Shown: piece by piece, positions 9,033 through 19,074 of the stretch
Layout of the letters: every line of letters starts with the position of its first letter
How positions within the stretch are numbered: the stretch's first letter is position 1
Origin: Sphingobium indicum B90A
GTDB lineage: Bacteria; Pseudomonadota; Alphaproteobacteria; Sphingomonadales; Sphingomonadaceae
Length of the DNA stretch: 64,000 bases
Direction of reading: 5' to 3'
NCBI RefSeq assembly: GCF_000264945.2
Contig: NZ_CP013070.1
Span: forward strand, 3,038,001-3,102,000
Notes under the pieces: generated by a model
Told to the model about the DNA's origin: nothing
Database searches by the model: none
The model's input: only the letters and a program-made list of their open reading frames with translations
Made by a program: the position numbers and the translations under genes

Positions 9033-9955
9033 GCTTCGAACAGAAGCCGCAACGCCGGGCTGGCTCGGTCCAGCAGGCCACGCCCCATCGCTTCGGCGGC
9101 GGCGGCATCGCCCCGTTCGATCCGCGCCGTTTCGCCGACCGTCTCCTGCCCGTCGGGGCTGATGATCTCGGCCCGCAGGCGGACCTGCCCATCCTCCAGC
9201 CGGGCGAACGCCGCGATGGGCGAATGGCAGGTTCCGCCCAGCCCCGCCAGCACCGCCCGCTCCGCCATCACGCAATCGAAGGTGTCGGCGTCGCTGATCG
9301 CCGCCAGCAGGTCCAGCATCGCTTCATCGCCGCTCAGCGTCTCGATGCCCACGGCCCCCTGGGACGGCGCGGGAAGCATGACGTCCACGGGGATGGCGAC
9401 GCCCACATCGCCCTGGCCCAGCCGGTCCAGCCCGGCCGCCGCCAGCAGGGTCGCATGCGCCTCTCCCCTGTCCAGCCTGGCGAGCCGCGTCGCGACATTG
9501 CCGCGGAACAGGACGACCTGCGCGTCGGGCCGAAGCCGCCTGACCTGCGCCGCCCGGCGCGGCGAGCTGGTGCCCACCACCGGCCTTTCGGGCAGCGCCG
9601 CGAAACCGTCCGCGCCGACCAGCCGGTCGCGCACATCGGCGCGGGGCAGCATGGCGGCGATGCGGATTTCGGCGGGGCGGATCGTCTCCACATCCTTCAT
9701 CGAATGCACGGCGAAATCGATCTCGCCGCTGGCCAGCGCACGGTCCAGCTCCTTGGTCCAGAGCGCCTTGCCGCCGATGTCCGCGAGCGCCCTGTCCTGA
9801 ATCCGGTCGCCGCTGGTCTGCACCACGACGATCTCGACCGCGCCTTCATCCCAGCCATGGCGCGCCCGCAGCGCAGCCACCGTCATATGCGCCTGCGCCA
9901 GCGCGAGCGGGGAGCCACGGGTACCAAGGCGGAGCGGTCGGGAAGGCTTTTGCAT
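9029..9955 (-). CDS. hemC: hydroxymethylbilane synthase (porphobilinogen deaminase)
   Basis: A 308-residue enzyme from ATG 9955 that polymerises four porphobilinogens. RLGTRGSPLALAQ opens the protein, HSMKDV carries the catalytic Asp (about residue 88), GTSSPRRAAQ is the phosphate/porphobilinogen site, and Cys243 in LGGTCHSP should hold the dipyrromethane cofactor. An upstream ATG at 9985 exists but adds residues outside the family. hemD overlaps downstream; tsaD is divergent with only 45 bases between starts. Confidence 0.94.
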   Translation of the reverse strand: MQKPSRPLRLGTRGSPLALAQAHMTVAALRARHGWDEGAVEIVVVQTSGDRIQDRALADIGGKALWTKELDRALASGEIDFAVHSMKDVETIRPAEIRIAAMLPRADVRDRLVGADGFAALPERPVVGTSSPRRAAQVRRLRPDAQVVLFRGNVATRLARLDRGEAHATLLAAAGLDRLGQGDVGVAIPVDVMLPAPSQGAVGIETLSGDEAMLDLLAAISDADTFDCVMAERAVLAGLGGTCHSPIAAFARLEDGQVRLRAEIISPDGQETVGETARIERGDAAAAEAMGRGLLDRASPALRLLFEA

Positions 9956-10000
9956 GATCCCGCTTGCTCTAATGGTCGCGGGCATTAGATGGAAGCGGCA

Positions 10001-11035
10001 ATGACGATCATCCTCGGCCTGGAATCAAGCTGCGACGAAACCGCGGCGGCGCTGGTGACGGCGGACGGCAGGATCCTCGCCCACCGCCTCGCCACGCAGG
10101 AGGAGGCGCATCGCCCCTATGGCGGCGTCGTCCCGGAAATCGCCGCCCGCGCCCATGTCGAGGCGCTTGCGCCCCTGATAGAGGCGGCGCTCAAGGACGC
10201 CGACCTCACGCTCGATGATGTGGACGTGATCGCCGCCACCGCCGGTCCCGGCCTGATCGGCGGGGTTATGGTCGGCCTCGTCACCGGCAAGGCGCTTGCC
10301 CATGCCGCGAACAAGCCGTTGATCGCGGTCAACCACCTCGAAGGCCATGCCCTCTCGCCGCGCCTGGCCGATCCGACGCTGCAATTCCCCTATCTGCTGC
10401 TGCTGGTGTCGGGGGGCCATTGCCAGTTGCTGCATGTGCGGGGGCCGGGCGACTATGCGCGCCTGGCCACCACCATCGACGACGCCAGCGGCGAGGCCTT
10501 CGACAAGACGGCGAAGCTGCTCGGCCTGGGCTATCCCGGCGGACCGGCGGTCGAGAAGGCGGCGGCCAAGGGCGATCCGAAGGCCGTCCCGCTGCCGCGC
10601 CCGCTGGTCGGCACGGCGGAACCCCATTTCTCCTTCGCGGGCCTCAAAAGCGCGGTCATGCGCGCCGCCCAGTCCGGCCGATATTCGACCCAGGACATCG
10701 CCGCCAGCTTCCAGCAGGCCGTCATCGACTGCCTGATCGACCGCACCGAGCGGCAACTGGCGGGCCTTCAGGACATCACCGCCCTCGTCGTCGCAGGAGG
10801 CGTCGCCGCCAACCAGTCGATCCGCGCCGCGCTGGAGGCGCTCGCCGCGAAGCACGACCTGCCCTTCGTCGCGCCGCCGCTCTGGCTGTGCACGGACAAT
10901 GCGGCGATGATCGCCTGGGCAGGGGCGGAACGCCATGCGGCCGGCCTGATCGACGATCTGACGGTCCCGGCCCGCCCGCGCTGGCCGCTCGACCCCAGCG
11001 CGGAAAAGGCGCGCGGAGCAGGAGTGAAAGCATGA
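10001..11035 (+). CDS. tsaD: tRNA threonylcarbamoyladenosine transferase TsaD
   Basis: A 344-residue ASKHA-fold protein that transfers threonylcarbamoyl to A37 of ANN-decoding tRNAs with TsaB and TsaE. The family signature HLEGH (His112 and His116) binds metal, with [14 protein letters not shown] at the start and [10 protein letters not shown] in the middle. ATG 10001 is chosen because GGAAG sits four bases before it; ATG 9989 is in frame but poorly placed. Its stop overlaps the gpsA start as ATGA. Confidence 0.95.
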   Translation: MTIILGLESSCDETAAALVTADGRILAHRLATQEEAHRPYGGVVPEIAARAHVEALAPLIEAALKDADLTLDDVDVIAATAGPGLIGGVMVGLVTGKALAHAANKPLIAVNHLEGHALSPRLADPTLQFPYLLLLVSGGHCQLLHVRGPGDYARLATTIDDASGEAFDKTAKLLGLGYPGGPAVEKAAAKGDPKAVPLPRPLVGTAEPHFSFAGLKSAVMRAAQSGRYSTQDIAASFQQAVIDCLIDRTERQLAGLQDITALVVAGGVAANQSIRAALEALAAKHDLPFVAPPLWLCTDNAAMIAWAGAERHAAGLIDDLTVPARPRWPLDPSAEKARGAGVKA

Positions 11036-12003
11036 AGGCCGGTATTATAGGCGCAGGCGCATGGGGCACGGCGCTGGCCCAGACGCTCGCCGCGGATGGC
11101 CAGCATGTCCGCCTCTGGGCGCTGGAGCCGGAGGTGGTGGAAGCGGTCAATAACGACCGCCAGAACCCGCTCTACTTGCCGCGAATTCCGCTCAGCCCCT
11201 CGATCGAAGCGACCGGCGACATCGCCGCCATGGCCGACCGCGACATGCTGCTGATCGTCAGCCCGGCCCAGCATCTTCGCAAGGTCGTCGCGCAGGCGCC
11301 TGCGGGCACCCCGCTCATCCTCTGTTCCAAGGGCATAGAGGCGGGCACCGGCCTGCTCATGTCCGAAGTGGCGGCGCAGGCCCAGCCCGCCTCGCCCATC
11401 GCCGTCCTTTCCGGGCCGACCTTCGCCCATGAGGTGGCGAAGGGCCTGCCCACCGCGATCACGCTCGCCTGCACCGACGCGGACCTTGCCGCGAAGATCG
11501 CCGCCCGGATCGCGCGGCCTGCCTTCCGCCCCTATCTGTCCGACGATGTCGTCGGCGCGGAGATCGGCGGCGCGGTCAAGAATGTCCTCGCCATCGCCTG
11601 CGGCGTCGCGGAGGGCGCGGGCTTGGGCCTCAATGCCCGCGCTTCGCTGATCAGCCGGGGCTTTGCCGAAATGACCCGCTTCGGGCTGGCCAGGGGCGCC
11701 CGCGCCGAAACGCTGGCGGGCCTTTCCGGGCTGGGCGACCTCGTCCTTACCTGTTCCTCGACCGACAGCCGCAACTTCTCCCTTGGCAAGGGACTGGGCG
11801 AGGGGCGGGCGGCTCGCGACCTGCTCACCAACCGCCGGACCGTGGCGGAAGGCGCCTTCACCGCGCCCGTGCTGCGCGAGGCCGCCCGCGCCGCCAGGGT
11901 GGAAATGCCCGTGGTCGAGGCGGTCTGCGCCCTTCTGGAGGACGCCGCGCCGCTGGCCCAGGTGATGGACGCGCTGCTCGCCCGTCCGCTGCGCGCCGAA
12001 TAA
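11032..12003 (+). CDS. gpsA: NAD(P)-dependent glycerol-3-phosphate dehydrogenase
   Basis: A 323-residue enzyme that reduces dihydroxyacetone phosphate to sn-glycerol 3-phosphate for phospholipid synthesis. It shows the nucleotide-binding GAGAWG (7-12), [17 protein letters not shown], the catalytic Lys183 in [11 protein letters not shown], and [10 protein letters not shown]. The four-base ATGA overlap with tsaD indicates coupled translation, an arrangement seen in other alphaproteobacteria. Confidence 0.95.
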   Translation: MKAGIIGAGAWGTALAQTLAADGQHVRLWALEPEVVEAVNNDRQNPLYLPRIPLSPSIEATGDIAAMADRDMLLIVSPAQHLRKVVAQAPAGTPLILCSKGIEAGTGLLMSEVAAQAQPASPIAVLSGPTFAHEVAKGLPTAITLACTDADLAAKIAARIARPAFRPYLSDDVVGAEIGGAVKNVLAIACGVAEGAGLGLNARASLISRGFAEMTRFGLARGARAETLAGLSGLGDLVLTCSSTDSRNFSLGKGLGEGRAARDLLTNRRTVAEGAFTAPVLREAARAARVEMPVVEAVCALLEDAAPLAQVMDALLARPLRAE

Positions 12004-12067
12004 ATTTCATCGCCCCGTCCCCATTTGTTGCTACAGTCCGGCTTCACAAAATGACGCGACAGCATTG

Positions 12068-13588
12068 ATGTCACAGGGGGATCGTAATTCTTTGGCGGCT
12101 GAAGGGGCCTCTCCCGCGCAGCAGGACGATATTGCGGCGCTCGCCAAGGGTGGACGGACCAATGTGTTCGGTTTCCTGCTCCGCCTGGCGGCGCGCCTGC
12201 CGTTCCTGTTCATCGCCGGCCGCTGGTATGGCGCCGACGCGCTGGGCCGCTTCGCCTATGCGGTGCTGGTGGTGGAGTTCGTCGCGCAGCTTGCGACGCT
12301 GGGCCTGAAGCGCGGCCTGGCGGGCGCGCTCGCCCAGACGGAGCGGCCGCACAGCCATGTCGTCACCGACGCCATGGTGGTGACGCTGATCGCCTCCCTG
12401 ATCGGCAGCGCGCTCCTGGTCGCCTTCCCCCAGGCCATGTTCCCCAACAGCGGCATCAACGGCCTCGACCGCCTGCTCGCCCTGATCGTGATCGCGGTCG
12501 CGGGGTCCGACGTGGCGCTGGCCGCCTGCGCCTATCGCTTCGACATCGGCGCCACAGTGCGGGCGCGGTCCATCATCGAACCCTGGGCGATCAGCATCGG
12601 CGCCTTCGGCTTCGCTTATTATTCGACCCGCGACGGGCTGATCCTCTCCTATGTGGTCTCGATGATCGCCGCGCTGGTCGCCTCGATCATTCCGATGACC
12701 CGCCATTACGGCATTCCCTATGGCTGGCGCCCGGATTTCGGGCGGCTGTGGCGGCTGGCGCGCCGCAACCTGCCGCTGGCGGCGGCGGACGGCGTGGAAT
12801 GGGGGTCGCGCCGGCTGGACATGGCGATCCTCGGCCTGTTCGTCAGCCCGGCTGTGGTCGGCATCTATTATGTGGCGCAGCAGGTCGCCTCCCTGCCCCA
12901 GAAATTGAAGACCAGCTTCGACCCGATCCTGGGCCCGGTCATCACCCGCAATCTTTCGGAGGGCAATCTCACCGCCATAGCCCGGCAGGTGAGCCAGGTC
13001 GGCTTCTGGATCATCGCGGCGCAGGCGGGCATCGCGCTCGCGCTCGGCATTCCGGGCGAGGCGGTGATGGGCCTGGTCGGCCCCCATTTCGTCGGCGGAA
13101 CGGGCGCGCTCGCCTTCCTGTTGCTGGCCGAAGTCGTGGCGGCGACCGCCGTGGTCAGCGAATCGGCGCTGGTCTATATCGCCCGGCACCGCAATCTGAT
13201 GATCTCGCTGCTGATGATCGGGCTTCAGGCCGCGCTCAGCTTCCTGCTGATCTTCGCGGCGCGGCGCCTGGGCCTGCGCGACATGGCGGTCGCCGCCGCG
13301 CCCGCGCTGGCGCTCAGCATCGCGCTCGGCGTCAGCGCGCTGGTCAAGGCGCGCCTGCTTTCCACCCTGCTCGGCGCCAGGGTCAACGCCTGGCGCTGGC
13401 CACTGCTCAGCGCTTCCGGCGTCGCCTGCATCGTCGGCGCGGCGTTCGTCGCGCTGCCGCCCGATTTCGAATGGGTGGAACTGGTCTTCGGCGTGTTCAC
13501 CATCCTTGGCGTCTATGGCTTCGTCATCTGGCGCTGGGGGTTCGGCCCGGACGACCGCGCGCTGTTCCGGAAGCAGAAGGCGGCCTGA
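12068..13588 (+). CDS. polysaccharide biosynthesis flippase (Wzx/MATE-like)
   Basis: About 506 residues with an N-terminal polar stretch and 12-14 hydrophobic helices, for example AVLVVEFVAQLATLGLKRGL, AALVASIIPM, AIAQ-type loops and the C-terminal VFTILGVYGFVIW. The motif GRFAYAVLVVEF near the first helices is typical of oligosaccharide flippases of the polysaccharide-transport family, which move lipid-linked sugars across the inner membrane. Start is uncertain: ATG 12068 lacks a good ribosome site, and a TTG downstream of AGGGGG is possible. No glycosyltransferases adjoin it. Confidence 0.75.
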   Translation: MSQGDRNSLAAEGASPAQQDDIAALAKGGRTNVFGFLLRLAARLPFLFIAGRWYGADALGRFAYAVLVVEFVAQLATLGLKRGLAGALAQTERPHSHVVTDAMVVTLIASLIGSALLVAFPQAMFPNSGINGLDRLLALIVIAVAGSDVALAACAYRFDIGATVRARSIIEPWAISIGAFGFAYYSTRDGLILSYVVSMIAALVASIIPMTRHYGIPYGWRPDFGRLWRLARRNLPLAAADGVEWGSRRLDMAILGLFVSPAVVGIYYVAQQVASLPQKLKTSFDPILGPVITRNLSEGNLTAIARQVSQVGFWIIAAQAGIALALGIPGEAVMGLVGPHFVGGTGALAFLLLAEVVAATAVVSESALVYIARHRNLMISLLMIGLQAALSFLLIFAARRLGLRDMAVAAAPALALSIALGVSALVKARLLSTLLGARVNAWRWPLLSASGVACIVGAAFVALPPDFEWVELVFGVFTILGVYGFVIWRWGFGPDDRALFRKQKAA

Positions 13589-13599
13589 CGCAGAGGAAA

Positions 13600-13621
13600 A
13601 GGCCGGACCTTCGCCCGGCCT
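13600..13621. terminator. shared terminator between convergent flippase and adenosine kinase genes
   Basis: AGGCCGG and CCGGCCT with an 8-base loop, preceded by AAAA and followed by TCTCATCTT. It lies between the two stop codons and could end both transcripts. Confidence 0.65.
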
Positions 13622-13627
13622 CTCATC

Positions 13628-14629
13628 TTATCCCAGCGTCTTCGCCCGGATCGCCTTCAAGTCCTCCTCCGGCCGCGCGCCCCAGTGGGAGATCACTTCG
13701 GCCGCCGCCGCCGCGCCCAGTTTCAGGCACTTGTCGACCTCCAGCCCCTCCAGATGACCGGCCAGGAATCCCGCCGCGAACAGGTCGCCCGCCCCGGTCG
13801 TGTCGATCACTTCGGCCACCGGGGCAGCGTGCGCTTCGTACCGCAGGCCCTCTACCACGGCGATCGCCCCCTTCTCGCTGCGGGTGGAGACCAGCACCGG
13901 CACCTTCGGGGCGATGGCGGCCACGGCGGCGTCGAAATCATGCGCCCCGGCCAGCGACTGGATTTCGCCTTCATTGGAGAAGAGGATGTCGATCAGCCCC
14001 TGGTCGATCAGGTCGATGAAGTCGGCGCGATGGCGGTCGATCACGAAATTGTCCGACAGGGTGAAGGCGACCTTCCGCCCCGCGCCCCGCGCCGCGTCGA
14101 TCGCGGCGCGCATCGCCGCGCGCGGCTGCTCCGGATCCCAGAGATAGCCTTCCAGATAGAGGATCGAGGCGGAACGGATAAGGTCCAGGTCCAGCGCGGC
14201 CTCCGGCAGGAATTGCGACGCGCCCAAAAAGGTGTTCATCGTCCGCTGCGCGTCGGGCGTCACCAGGATCAGGCAGCGCGCCGTCGGCACGTCGCCCCGC
14301 ATCGCCGGCGTATCGTAGCGGATGCCGAGCGCGCGCACGTCATGGGCGAAGACGGCGCCGAGCTGGTCGTCATTGACCTGCCCGATGAAACCGCATTTCT
14401 TGCCGAGCGCGGCCAGCCCTGCCAGCGTGTTCGCCGCCGATCCGCCGCTGATCTCCTTGCCCGCGCCCATGTCGGCATAGAGGCTTTCGGCGGTTTCCGC
14501 GTCGATCAACTGCATGCCGCCCTTGGTCAGCGCATGTTCGGCCAGGAAAGCGTCGTCGCTCCGGGCGAGCACGTCGACAATGGCGTTGCCGATGGCGACA
14601 ACATCAAGCGTGGGGGCAGCAGCGATCAC
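13628..14629 (-). CDS. adenosine kinase / PfkB-family sugar kinase
   Basis: A 333-residue ribokinase-fold enzyme starting at GTG 14629, after AAGGA with a six-base spacer. Ends match the family: VVAIGNAIVDVLA and GGSAANTLAGLA in the substrate lid region, and the anion hole/catalytic base DTTGAGD ending at Asp282. The insert of ISGGSAANT and the overall form resemble alphaproteobacterial adenosine kinases, which recycle adenosine to AMP; another nucleoside or sugar remains possible. Confidence 0.8.
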   Translation of the reverse strand: MIAAAPTLDVVAIGNAIVDVLARSDDAFLAEHALTKGGMQLIDAETAESLYADMGAGKEISGGSAANTLAGLAALGKKCGFIGQVNDDQLGAVFAHDVRALGIRYDTPAMRGDVPTARCLILVTPDAQRTMNTFLGASQFLPEAALDLDLIRSASILYLEGYLWDPEQPRAAMRAAIDAARGAGRKVAFTLSDNFVIDRHRADFIDLIDQGLIDILFSNEGEIQSLAGAHDFDAAVAAIAPKVPVLVSTRSEKGAIAVVEGLRYEAHAAPVAEVIDTTGAGDLFAAGFLAGHLEGLEVDKCLKLGAAAAAEVISHWGARPEEDLKAIRAKTLG

Positions 14630-14739
14630 GCAAAATCCTTCGTGAATAAGGGAGAAAATCCCGCCGTCTCTACCGATGCGGGGCGCGGCGCGCAACGGCG
14701 CTGATTGACGCTGCGCGCCAAGGCGGGAATAGCTGAGCC

Positions 14740-15420
14740 ATGGTCTTTGCCGCCGCCCTTCGCGCCTTTCCCTCCATCTTCCATGGCGCCGCGCTGCGGC
14801 TGCTGGTCAAGACGCTGCTGCTGACCCTGCTCGCCTTCGCGCTCCTCGCCGCCGCCTTGTGGACCGGCATCCACGCCGCCCGACTGCATTTCGGCTGGGC
14901 GACGGGCGCGGGCTGGGGCGGGCTGGCGGAGGCGACCGCGACCGCCATCGCCGTGATCGCCGTCGGCTGGCTGCTGTTCCGCGCCACCGCCATGGCGATC
15001 ATGAGCCTCTTTGCCGACGACATCATCGTCGCCGTCGAGCGGGACAGCTATCCCGCGGCGGCGGCCCGCGCTCGGCCGGTCGGCTGGGCGCGCAGCCTTG
15101 GTTTCGCGCTGCGCTCCGTCCTGCGGACCTTGGGCTGGAACCTGCTCGCCCTGCCGGTCTATCTGCTGCTGCTGGTGACGGGGATCGGCACGCTGGGCCT
15201 GTTCCTGATCCTGAACGCCGCCCTGCTCGGCCGCGACATGGCCGACATGGTCGAGCCGCGCCATCCCGACCTGCCGCCGATCCCGCGCGGCGGCCGGTGG
15301 CTCATGGGCCTCGCTTCGGCGCTGATCTTCCTGGTGCCGGGCCTCAACCTGCTTGCGCCGATCTGGAGCGCGGCTATGGCGGTCCACATGCTGCACGGTG
15401 CCCGAAGGAACATGCCATGA
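14740..15420 (+). CDS. EI24/CysZ-like polytopic membrane protein
   Basis: 226 residues with about four to six hydrophobic segments: LLVKTLLLTLLAFALLAAALW, ATAIAVIAVGWLLF, LGWNLLALPVYLLLLVTGIG and LIFLVPGLNLLAPIWSAAMA. The FPSIFHGAALRLLVKT start and the LFLILNAALLGRDMADMV and LVPGLNLLAPI motifs are typical of EI24-domain proteins, related to the CysZ sulfate permease. No substrate is inferred. Its stop overlaps the lipoprotein start by ATGA, so the two are coupled. Confidence 0.75.
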   Translation: MVFAAALRAFPSIFHGAALRLLVKTLLLTLLAFALLAAALWTGIHAARLHFGWATGAGWGGLAEATATAIAVIAVGWLLFRATAMAIMSLFADDIIVAVERDSYPAAAARARPVGWARSLGFALRSVLRTLGWNLLALPVYLLLLVTGIGTLGLFLILNAALLGRDMADMVEPRHPDLPPIPRGGRWLMGLASALIFLVPGLNLLAPIWSAAMAVHMLHGARRNMP

Positions 15421-15791
15421 CCCGTCCCCATCCGGCGCTCGTCCTGGCTTCGCTCTTGACCCTGGCCGCTTGCGGAGGCGTCGTGCCGCCGCCCGCGACC
15501 CAGATCGCCCGGCCGCCCGCCGGTCCTCCGGCCAGCGCCTTCACCCGCCCAGGCCCCCTGATCGGGTCGGACGCGAAGCAGCTCATGCGCCTGTTCGGCC
15601 AGCCCCGGCTCGACATTCGCGAAAGCGCCATGCGCAAGCTGCAATTCGCCAATGGCCGCTGCGTGCTGGACGCCTATCTCTACCTGCCGCCGCAGGGGAA
15701 GGAGCCGCTCGTCACCCATGTCGATGCGCGCACGCCCACGGGCACGGATGTCGACGCGGCGAGCTGCTCGGCGGCGTTGCAGGCGAAGTGA
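15417..15791 (+). CDS. small lipoprotein of unknown function
   Basis: 124 residues with a lipoprotein signal: a short basic start, ALVLASLLTL and the lipobox LTLAAC, giving an acylated Cys near residue 19. A Pro/Ala linker leads to a compact domain with LMRLFGQPRLDIRESAM, GRCVLDAYLYLPP and two further Cys (in GRCV and SCSA) that could form a disulfide. The layout GSDAKQLMRLFGQP resembles SmpA/BamE-like lipoproteins, a weak likeness. Coupled to the EI24 gene. Confidence 0.7.
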   Translation: MTRPHPALVLASLLTLAACGGVVPPPATQIARPPAGPPASAFTRPGPLIGSDAKQLMRLFGQPRLDIRESAMRKLQFANGRCVLDAYLYLPPQGKEPLVTHVDARTPTGTDVDAASCSAALQAK

Positions 15792-15811
15792 TGATGGTGG
15801 GATGAAGCATG

Positions 15812-15839
15812 CCGTGCTCCTGCGAAGGCAGGAGCACGG
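15812..15839. repeat. short palindromic repeat, CCGTGCTCCTGC type
   Basis: CCGTGCTCCTGC and GCAGGAGCACGG pair perfectly over 12 bases around GAAG. It is a short relative of the 26-base-pair hairpin at 47761-47826. Located between the convergent lipoprotein gene and queG, it can also act as a terminator-like hairpin, though no T-run follows. Confidence 0.7.
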
Positions 15840-15857
15840 TGTATTGGGCGGCAAGTG

Positions 15858-16901
15858 CTAGCCCAACCGCTCCAGCGCCCAGCGAGCCGCCTCCGCCACC
15901 ACTGGATCGTCGTCCGCCGCCAGCGCCTGCAACCGGCCCACCAACCGCCTGTCGCCGCTGTTCCCCGCGGCGATGGCGGCATTGCGCACCATCCGGTTCC
16001 GCCCGATCCGCTTGATGGGGGAGCCTGCGAAAATCTCGCGAAAGCCCGCATCGTCCAGCGCCAGCAGGTCGCCCAGTTCCGGCGCCGCCAGTTCCGCCCG
16101 CCCGACAAAGGCCCTGTTCGCCGCCGCCGCATCCGCAAACTTGTTCCACGGGCACACCGCCAGGCAATCGTCGCAGCCATAGACGCGATTGCCGATCCCG
16201 GCGCGCAACTCCTCCGGAATCGGCCCCTTATGCTCTATGGTGAGGTAGGAGATGCACCGCCGCGCATCGACCATATAGGGCGCGGGAAAGGCGTCGGTCG
16301 GGCAGGCGGTCTGGCAGGCGGTGCAACTGCCGCAATGGTCATCCTCCGGCGCGTCGGGGACCAGCGCGATCTCGCTGTAGATCGCGCCCAGGAACAGCCA
16401 GCTTCCATGCGTCCGGCTGACGAGGTTGCTGTGCTTCCCCTGCCAGCCGAGGCCCGCGGCCTGCGCCAGCGGCTTTTCCATCACCGGGGCGGTATCGACG
16501 AAGACCTTGAGCGCGCCGGGATGCTGCTCCACCAGCCAGCGGGCGAGGGCCTTCAACCCCTTCTTGACCACGTCATGATAGTCGCGCCCCTGCGCATAGA
16601 CCGAAATCCGGCCCCGGTCGCGCGCGTCCGCCAGCGCCAGCGGATCGCGCCCCGGCGCATAGCTCATCCCCAGCATGACGACGCTGCGCACGTCCGGCCA
16701 GAGCCCTTGCGGCGATCCGCGCTGCCCGGCGCGTTCCTCCATCCACAGCATCTCGCCATGATGGCCCGCATCCAGCCATTGCCGCAGCCTTTCGGCCGAA
16801 CGCGGCGCGGCGTCGGCCGGCGCGATGGCGCAGGCGGCAAAGCCCAGCCGCCACGCTTCGGCCTTAAGCCGCTGTTCCAATGTTTCGTTTTGCGTTGGCA
16901 T
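15858..16901 (-). CDS. queG: epoxyqueuosine reductase
   Basis: A 347-residue cobalamin- and Fe-S-dependent enzyme that makes queuosine in tRNA from epoxyqueuosine. Two [4Fe-4S] motifs are complete: [11 protein letters not shown] (Cys190, 193, 196, 200) and [10 protein letters not shown] (Cys243, 246, 250). [10 protein letters not shown] contains the conserved Asp136 used as general acid. A HEAT-like C-terminus with [15 protein letters not shown] follows. It is divergent from the ABC transporter genes with 22 bases between start codons. Confidence 0.94.
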   Translation of the reverse strand: MPTQNETLEQRLKAEAWRLGFAACAIAPADAAPRSAERLRQWLDAGHHGEMLWMEERAGQRGSPQGLWPDVRSVVMLGMSYAPGRDPLALADARDRGRISVYAQGRDYHDVVKKGLKALARWLVEQHPGALKVFVDTAPVMEKPLAQAAGLGWQGKHSNLVSRTHGSWLFLGAIYSEIALVPDAPEDDHCGSCTACQTACPTDAFPAPYMVDARRCISYLTIEHKGPIPEELRAGIGNRVYGCDDCLAVCPWNKFADAAAANRAFVGRAELAAPELGDLLALDDAGFREIFAGSPIKRIGRNRMVRNAAIAAGNSGDRRLVGRLQALAADDDPVVAEAARWALERLG

Positions 16902-16923
16902 GCGATGCGACTATCAGAGGCCG

Positions 16924-17880
16924 ATGATCGGGGCTTCTCAACCGACCTATGCCGTCGAAGGCCGTGGTCTTGTCAAGACATTCGGCGATTTCCGGGCGGT
17001 GGACGGCATCGACGTCGCGGTGCCCGCCGGGTCGATCTACGGCATTCTCGGCCCCAATGGCGCGGGCAAGACGACGATGCTGCGCACGCTGCTGGGCATC
17101 ATCGATCCCGATGAGGGGCACCGCAGCCTGCTGGGCGACCCCGCGCCGCTGCGCCAGGCGCGCAATGTCGGCTATCTGCCGGAGGAACGCGGCCTCTACC
17201 CGTCGATGAAGGCGTTTGAGGCCGTCGCCTTCATGGGCGCGCTGCGCGGCCTGCCGCTCAGGATCGGGCGGGAACGCGCCCGCGCCATGCTGGCGGACTA
17301 CGGCATGGGCGCCTCCGCCGAAAAGCCGATCCGCCAATTGTCGAAGGGCATGGCCCAGACAGTCCAGCTTTTCGGCACCATCGTCCACGAACCGCGCCTG
17401 ATCGTGCTGGACGAGCCCTTTTCCGGCCTGGACGCCTTCAACCAGGGCAAGCTGGAGGTGCTGATCCGGGACCAGGCCCGGCGCGGCGTCACGGTGCTGT
17501 TCTCCACCCATGTGATCGCCCATGCCGAACGGCTGTGCGAGCGCGTCGCCATCGTCGCGGGCGGCCGCGTCCGCTTCGAAGGCACGGTGGATGACGCCCG
17601 CAACCGGCTGCGCCCGCAGGTGCGTCTGCGCACCCGCGCCAGCGACGGCGGCTGGCGCCGCGCCTTGCCCGCCGAAACCCTGGCGGAGGACGGAACCTGG
17701 CATTTCCCCCTGCCGCAGGAGGGCATAGAGCCGCTGCTTCGCGCCCTGCTGGACGGCAATGCCGGGATAGAAAGCCTCTCGATCGAGCGCCCCGGCCTGC
17801 ACGACGCCTTCGTCGCCATAGCGGGCGAGGCGGCCGCCCGGCAGATGCAGGACGACCAGCAGCGGGAGGAAGCGGCATGA
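16924..17880 (+). CDS. ABC transporter ATP-binding protein (NatA-like)
   Basis: 318 residues from ATG 16924. Walker A GPNGAGKT (43-50), signature QLSKGM, Walker B LIVLDEP with Asp163/Glu164, D-loop GLD and H-loop STHV are all present, followed by a C-terminal regulatory region that ends AGEAAARQM. Together with the overlapping permease gene this forms a NatAB-type ABC-2 exporter; in Bacillus NatAB expels Na+, but substrate here is not shown. Stop overlaps the next ATG. Confidence 0.88.
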   Translation: MIGASQPTYAVEGRGLVKTFGDFRAVDGIDVAVPAGSIYGILGPNGAGKTTMLRTLLGIIDPDEGHRSLLGDPAPLRQARNVGYLPEERGLYPSMKAFEAVAFMGALRGLPLRIGRERARAMLADYGMGASAEKPIRQLSKGMAQTVQLFGTIVHEPRLIVLDEPFSGLDAFNQGKLEVLIRDQARRGVTVLFSTHVIAHAERLCERVAIVAGGRVRFEGTVDDARNRLRPQVRLRTRASDGGWRRALPAETLAEDGTWHFPLPQEGIEPLLRALLDGNAGIESLSIERPGLHDAFVAIAGEAAARQMQDDQQREEAA

Positions 17881-19067
17881 GCGAACTGATGCGCGCCGCC
17901 TTCGTCATCGCCCGGCGGGATTTCACCGCCGTGGTGCTGTCCCGCACCTTCATCTTCTTCCTGCTGGGTCCGCTGTTCCCCATCGTCATCGGCATGGCCT
18001 TCGGTGGGCTGGGCGACAAGATTTCGACCACCGACCTGCGCCCGGTCGTCGGCATCGCCATGTCCCCGGCCGATGCGGCGCGGATGGAGCGCGCCCATGC
18101 CCGGCTGGCGGAACGCATGGGGCCGCAAGCGCTGCCGGCGCTGCGCCGCGTGCCGCTGTCCCCCGCGCCCCGCGTCCAACTGGCCAGGGCGAATGCCGAC
18201 GTCATGGTCATCGTGTCGGGATCGCCCGCCCGGCCGGTGATGACGGGCCAGCCGCAGGACATCCGGCGGCTGGAAGGGGACATCAGCCTGCTCGCCAGCG
18301 CCGCCATGGCCGAAAAGTCGCTGCGCATGGTCCAGGTCGAGGCGCAGCAGGTCGCCACCAGCGTCGGCGCGCAGACCCAGGGCAGGCTGGTGATCGGCCG
18401 GATCGCGCAGATCGTCGTCTTCTTCCTCACCATCCTGCTCGCGGGCATGATCCTGTCCAATCTGGTCGAGGAAAAGACCAACAAGATCATAGAGATACTG
18501 GCTGCCGCCGTGCCGGTCGACGCGATCTTCCTGGGCAAGCTGATGGCGATGCTGGCGATGAGCTTCGTGGGCATCCTTTTCTGGGGCGGGACCGCCTTCT
18601 GCGTGTTCCTGGCGTTGAAGACGCCGGGCGTCAGCCTGCCCGAACCCGCCATCGGCTGGCCCCTCTTCCTGATGCTGGCCGTCGTCTATTTCGCCATGGC
18701 CTATACGCTGCTCGGTTCCCTGTTCCTGGGCATCGGCGCGCAGGCGGCGACCGTGCGGGAAGTGCAGACGCTCAACATGCCCGTGACCATGGGGCAGATG
18801 CTGATCTTCTTCTTCGCCACCTATGCCGTCGACAAGATGGGATCGCCGCCGGAGGTCGCGGCGGTGATCCTGCCCTTCTCCTCCCCCTTCGCCATGATCG
18901 CCCGCGCGGCGCAGGTGGACACGCTCTGGCCTCATCTCCTCGCCATCGCCTGGCAGATGCTCTGGGTGGGCCTCATCATCCGCATCGGCGTGCTGCTGTT
19001 CCGCCGCCATGTGCTGAAATCGGGCGGCGGCTGGTGGAAGCAGTTGTTCAGAAGCGCGACAGGCTGA
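17877..19067 (+). CDS. ABC-2 type permease (NatB-like)
   Basis: 396 residues with an N-terminal helix (TFIFFLLGPLFPIVIGMAF), a large extracytoplasmic domain to about residue 175, then five or six helices including IAQIVVFFLTILLAGMILSNLVEEKTNKIIEIL-like sequence, the ABC-2 hallmark coupling region. The C-terminal VLLFRRHVLKSG matches NatB/YhaP proteins. ATGA overlap with the ATPase gene indicates one transport complex. Confidence 0.86.
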   Translation: MSELMRAAFVIARRDFTAVVLSRTFIFFLLGPLFPIVIGMAFGGLGDKISTTDLRPVVGIAMSPADAARMERAHARLAERMGPQALPALRRVPLSPAPRVQLARANADVMVIVSGSPARPVMTGQPQDIRRLEGDISLLASAAMAEKSLRMVQVEAQQVATSVGAQTQGRLVIGRIAQIVVFFLTILLAGMILSNLVEEKTNKIIEILAAAVPVDAIFLGKLMAMLAMSFVGILFWGGTAFCVFLALKTPGVSLPEPAIGWPLFLMLAVVYFAMAYTLLGSLFLGIGAQAATVREVQTLNMPVTMGQMLIFFFATYAVDKMGSPPEVAAVILPFSSPFAMIARAAQVDTLWPHLLAIAWQMLWVGLIIRIGVLLFRRHVLKSGGGWWKQLFRSATG

Positions 19068-19074
19068 CCCTGCT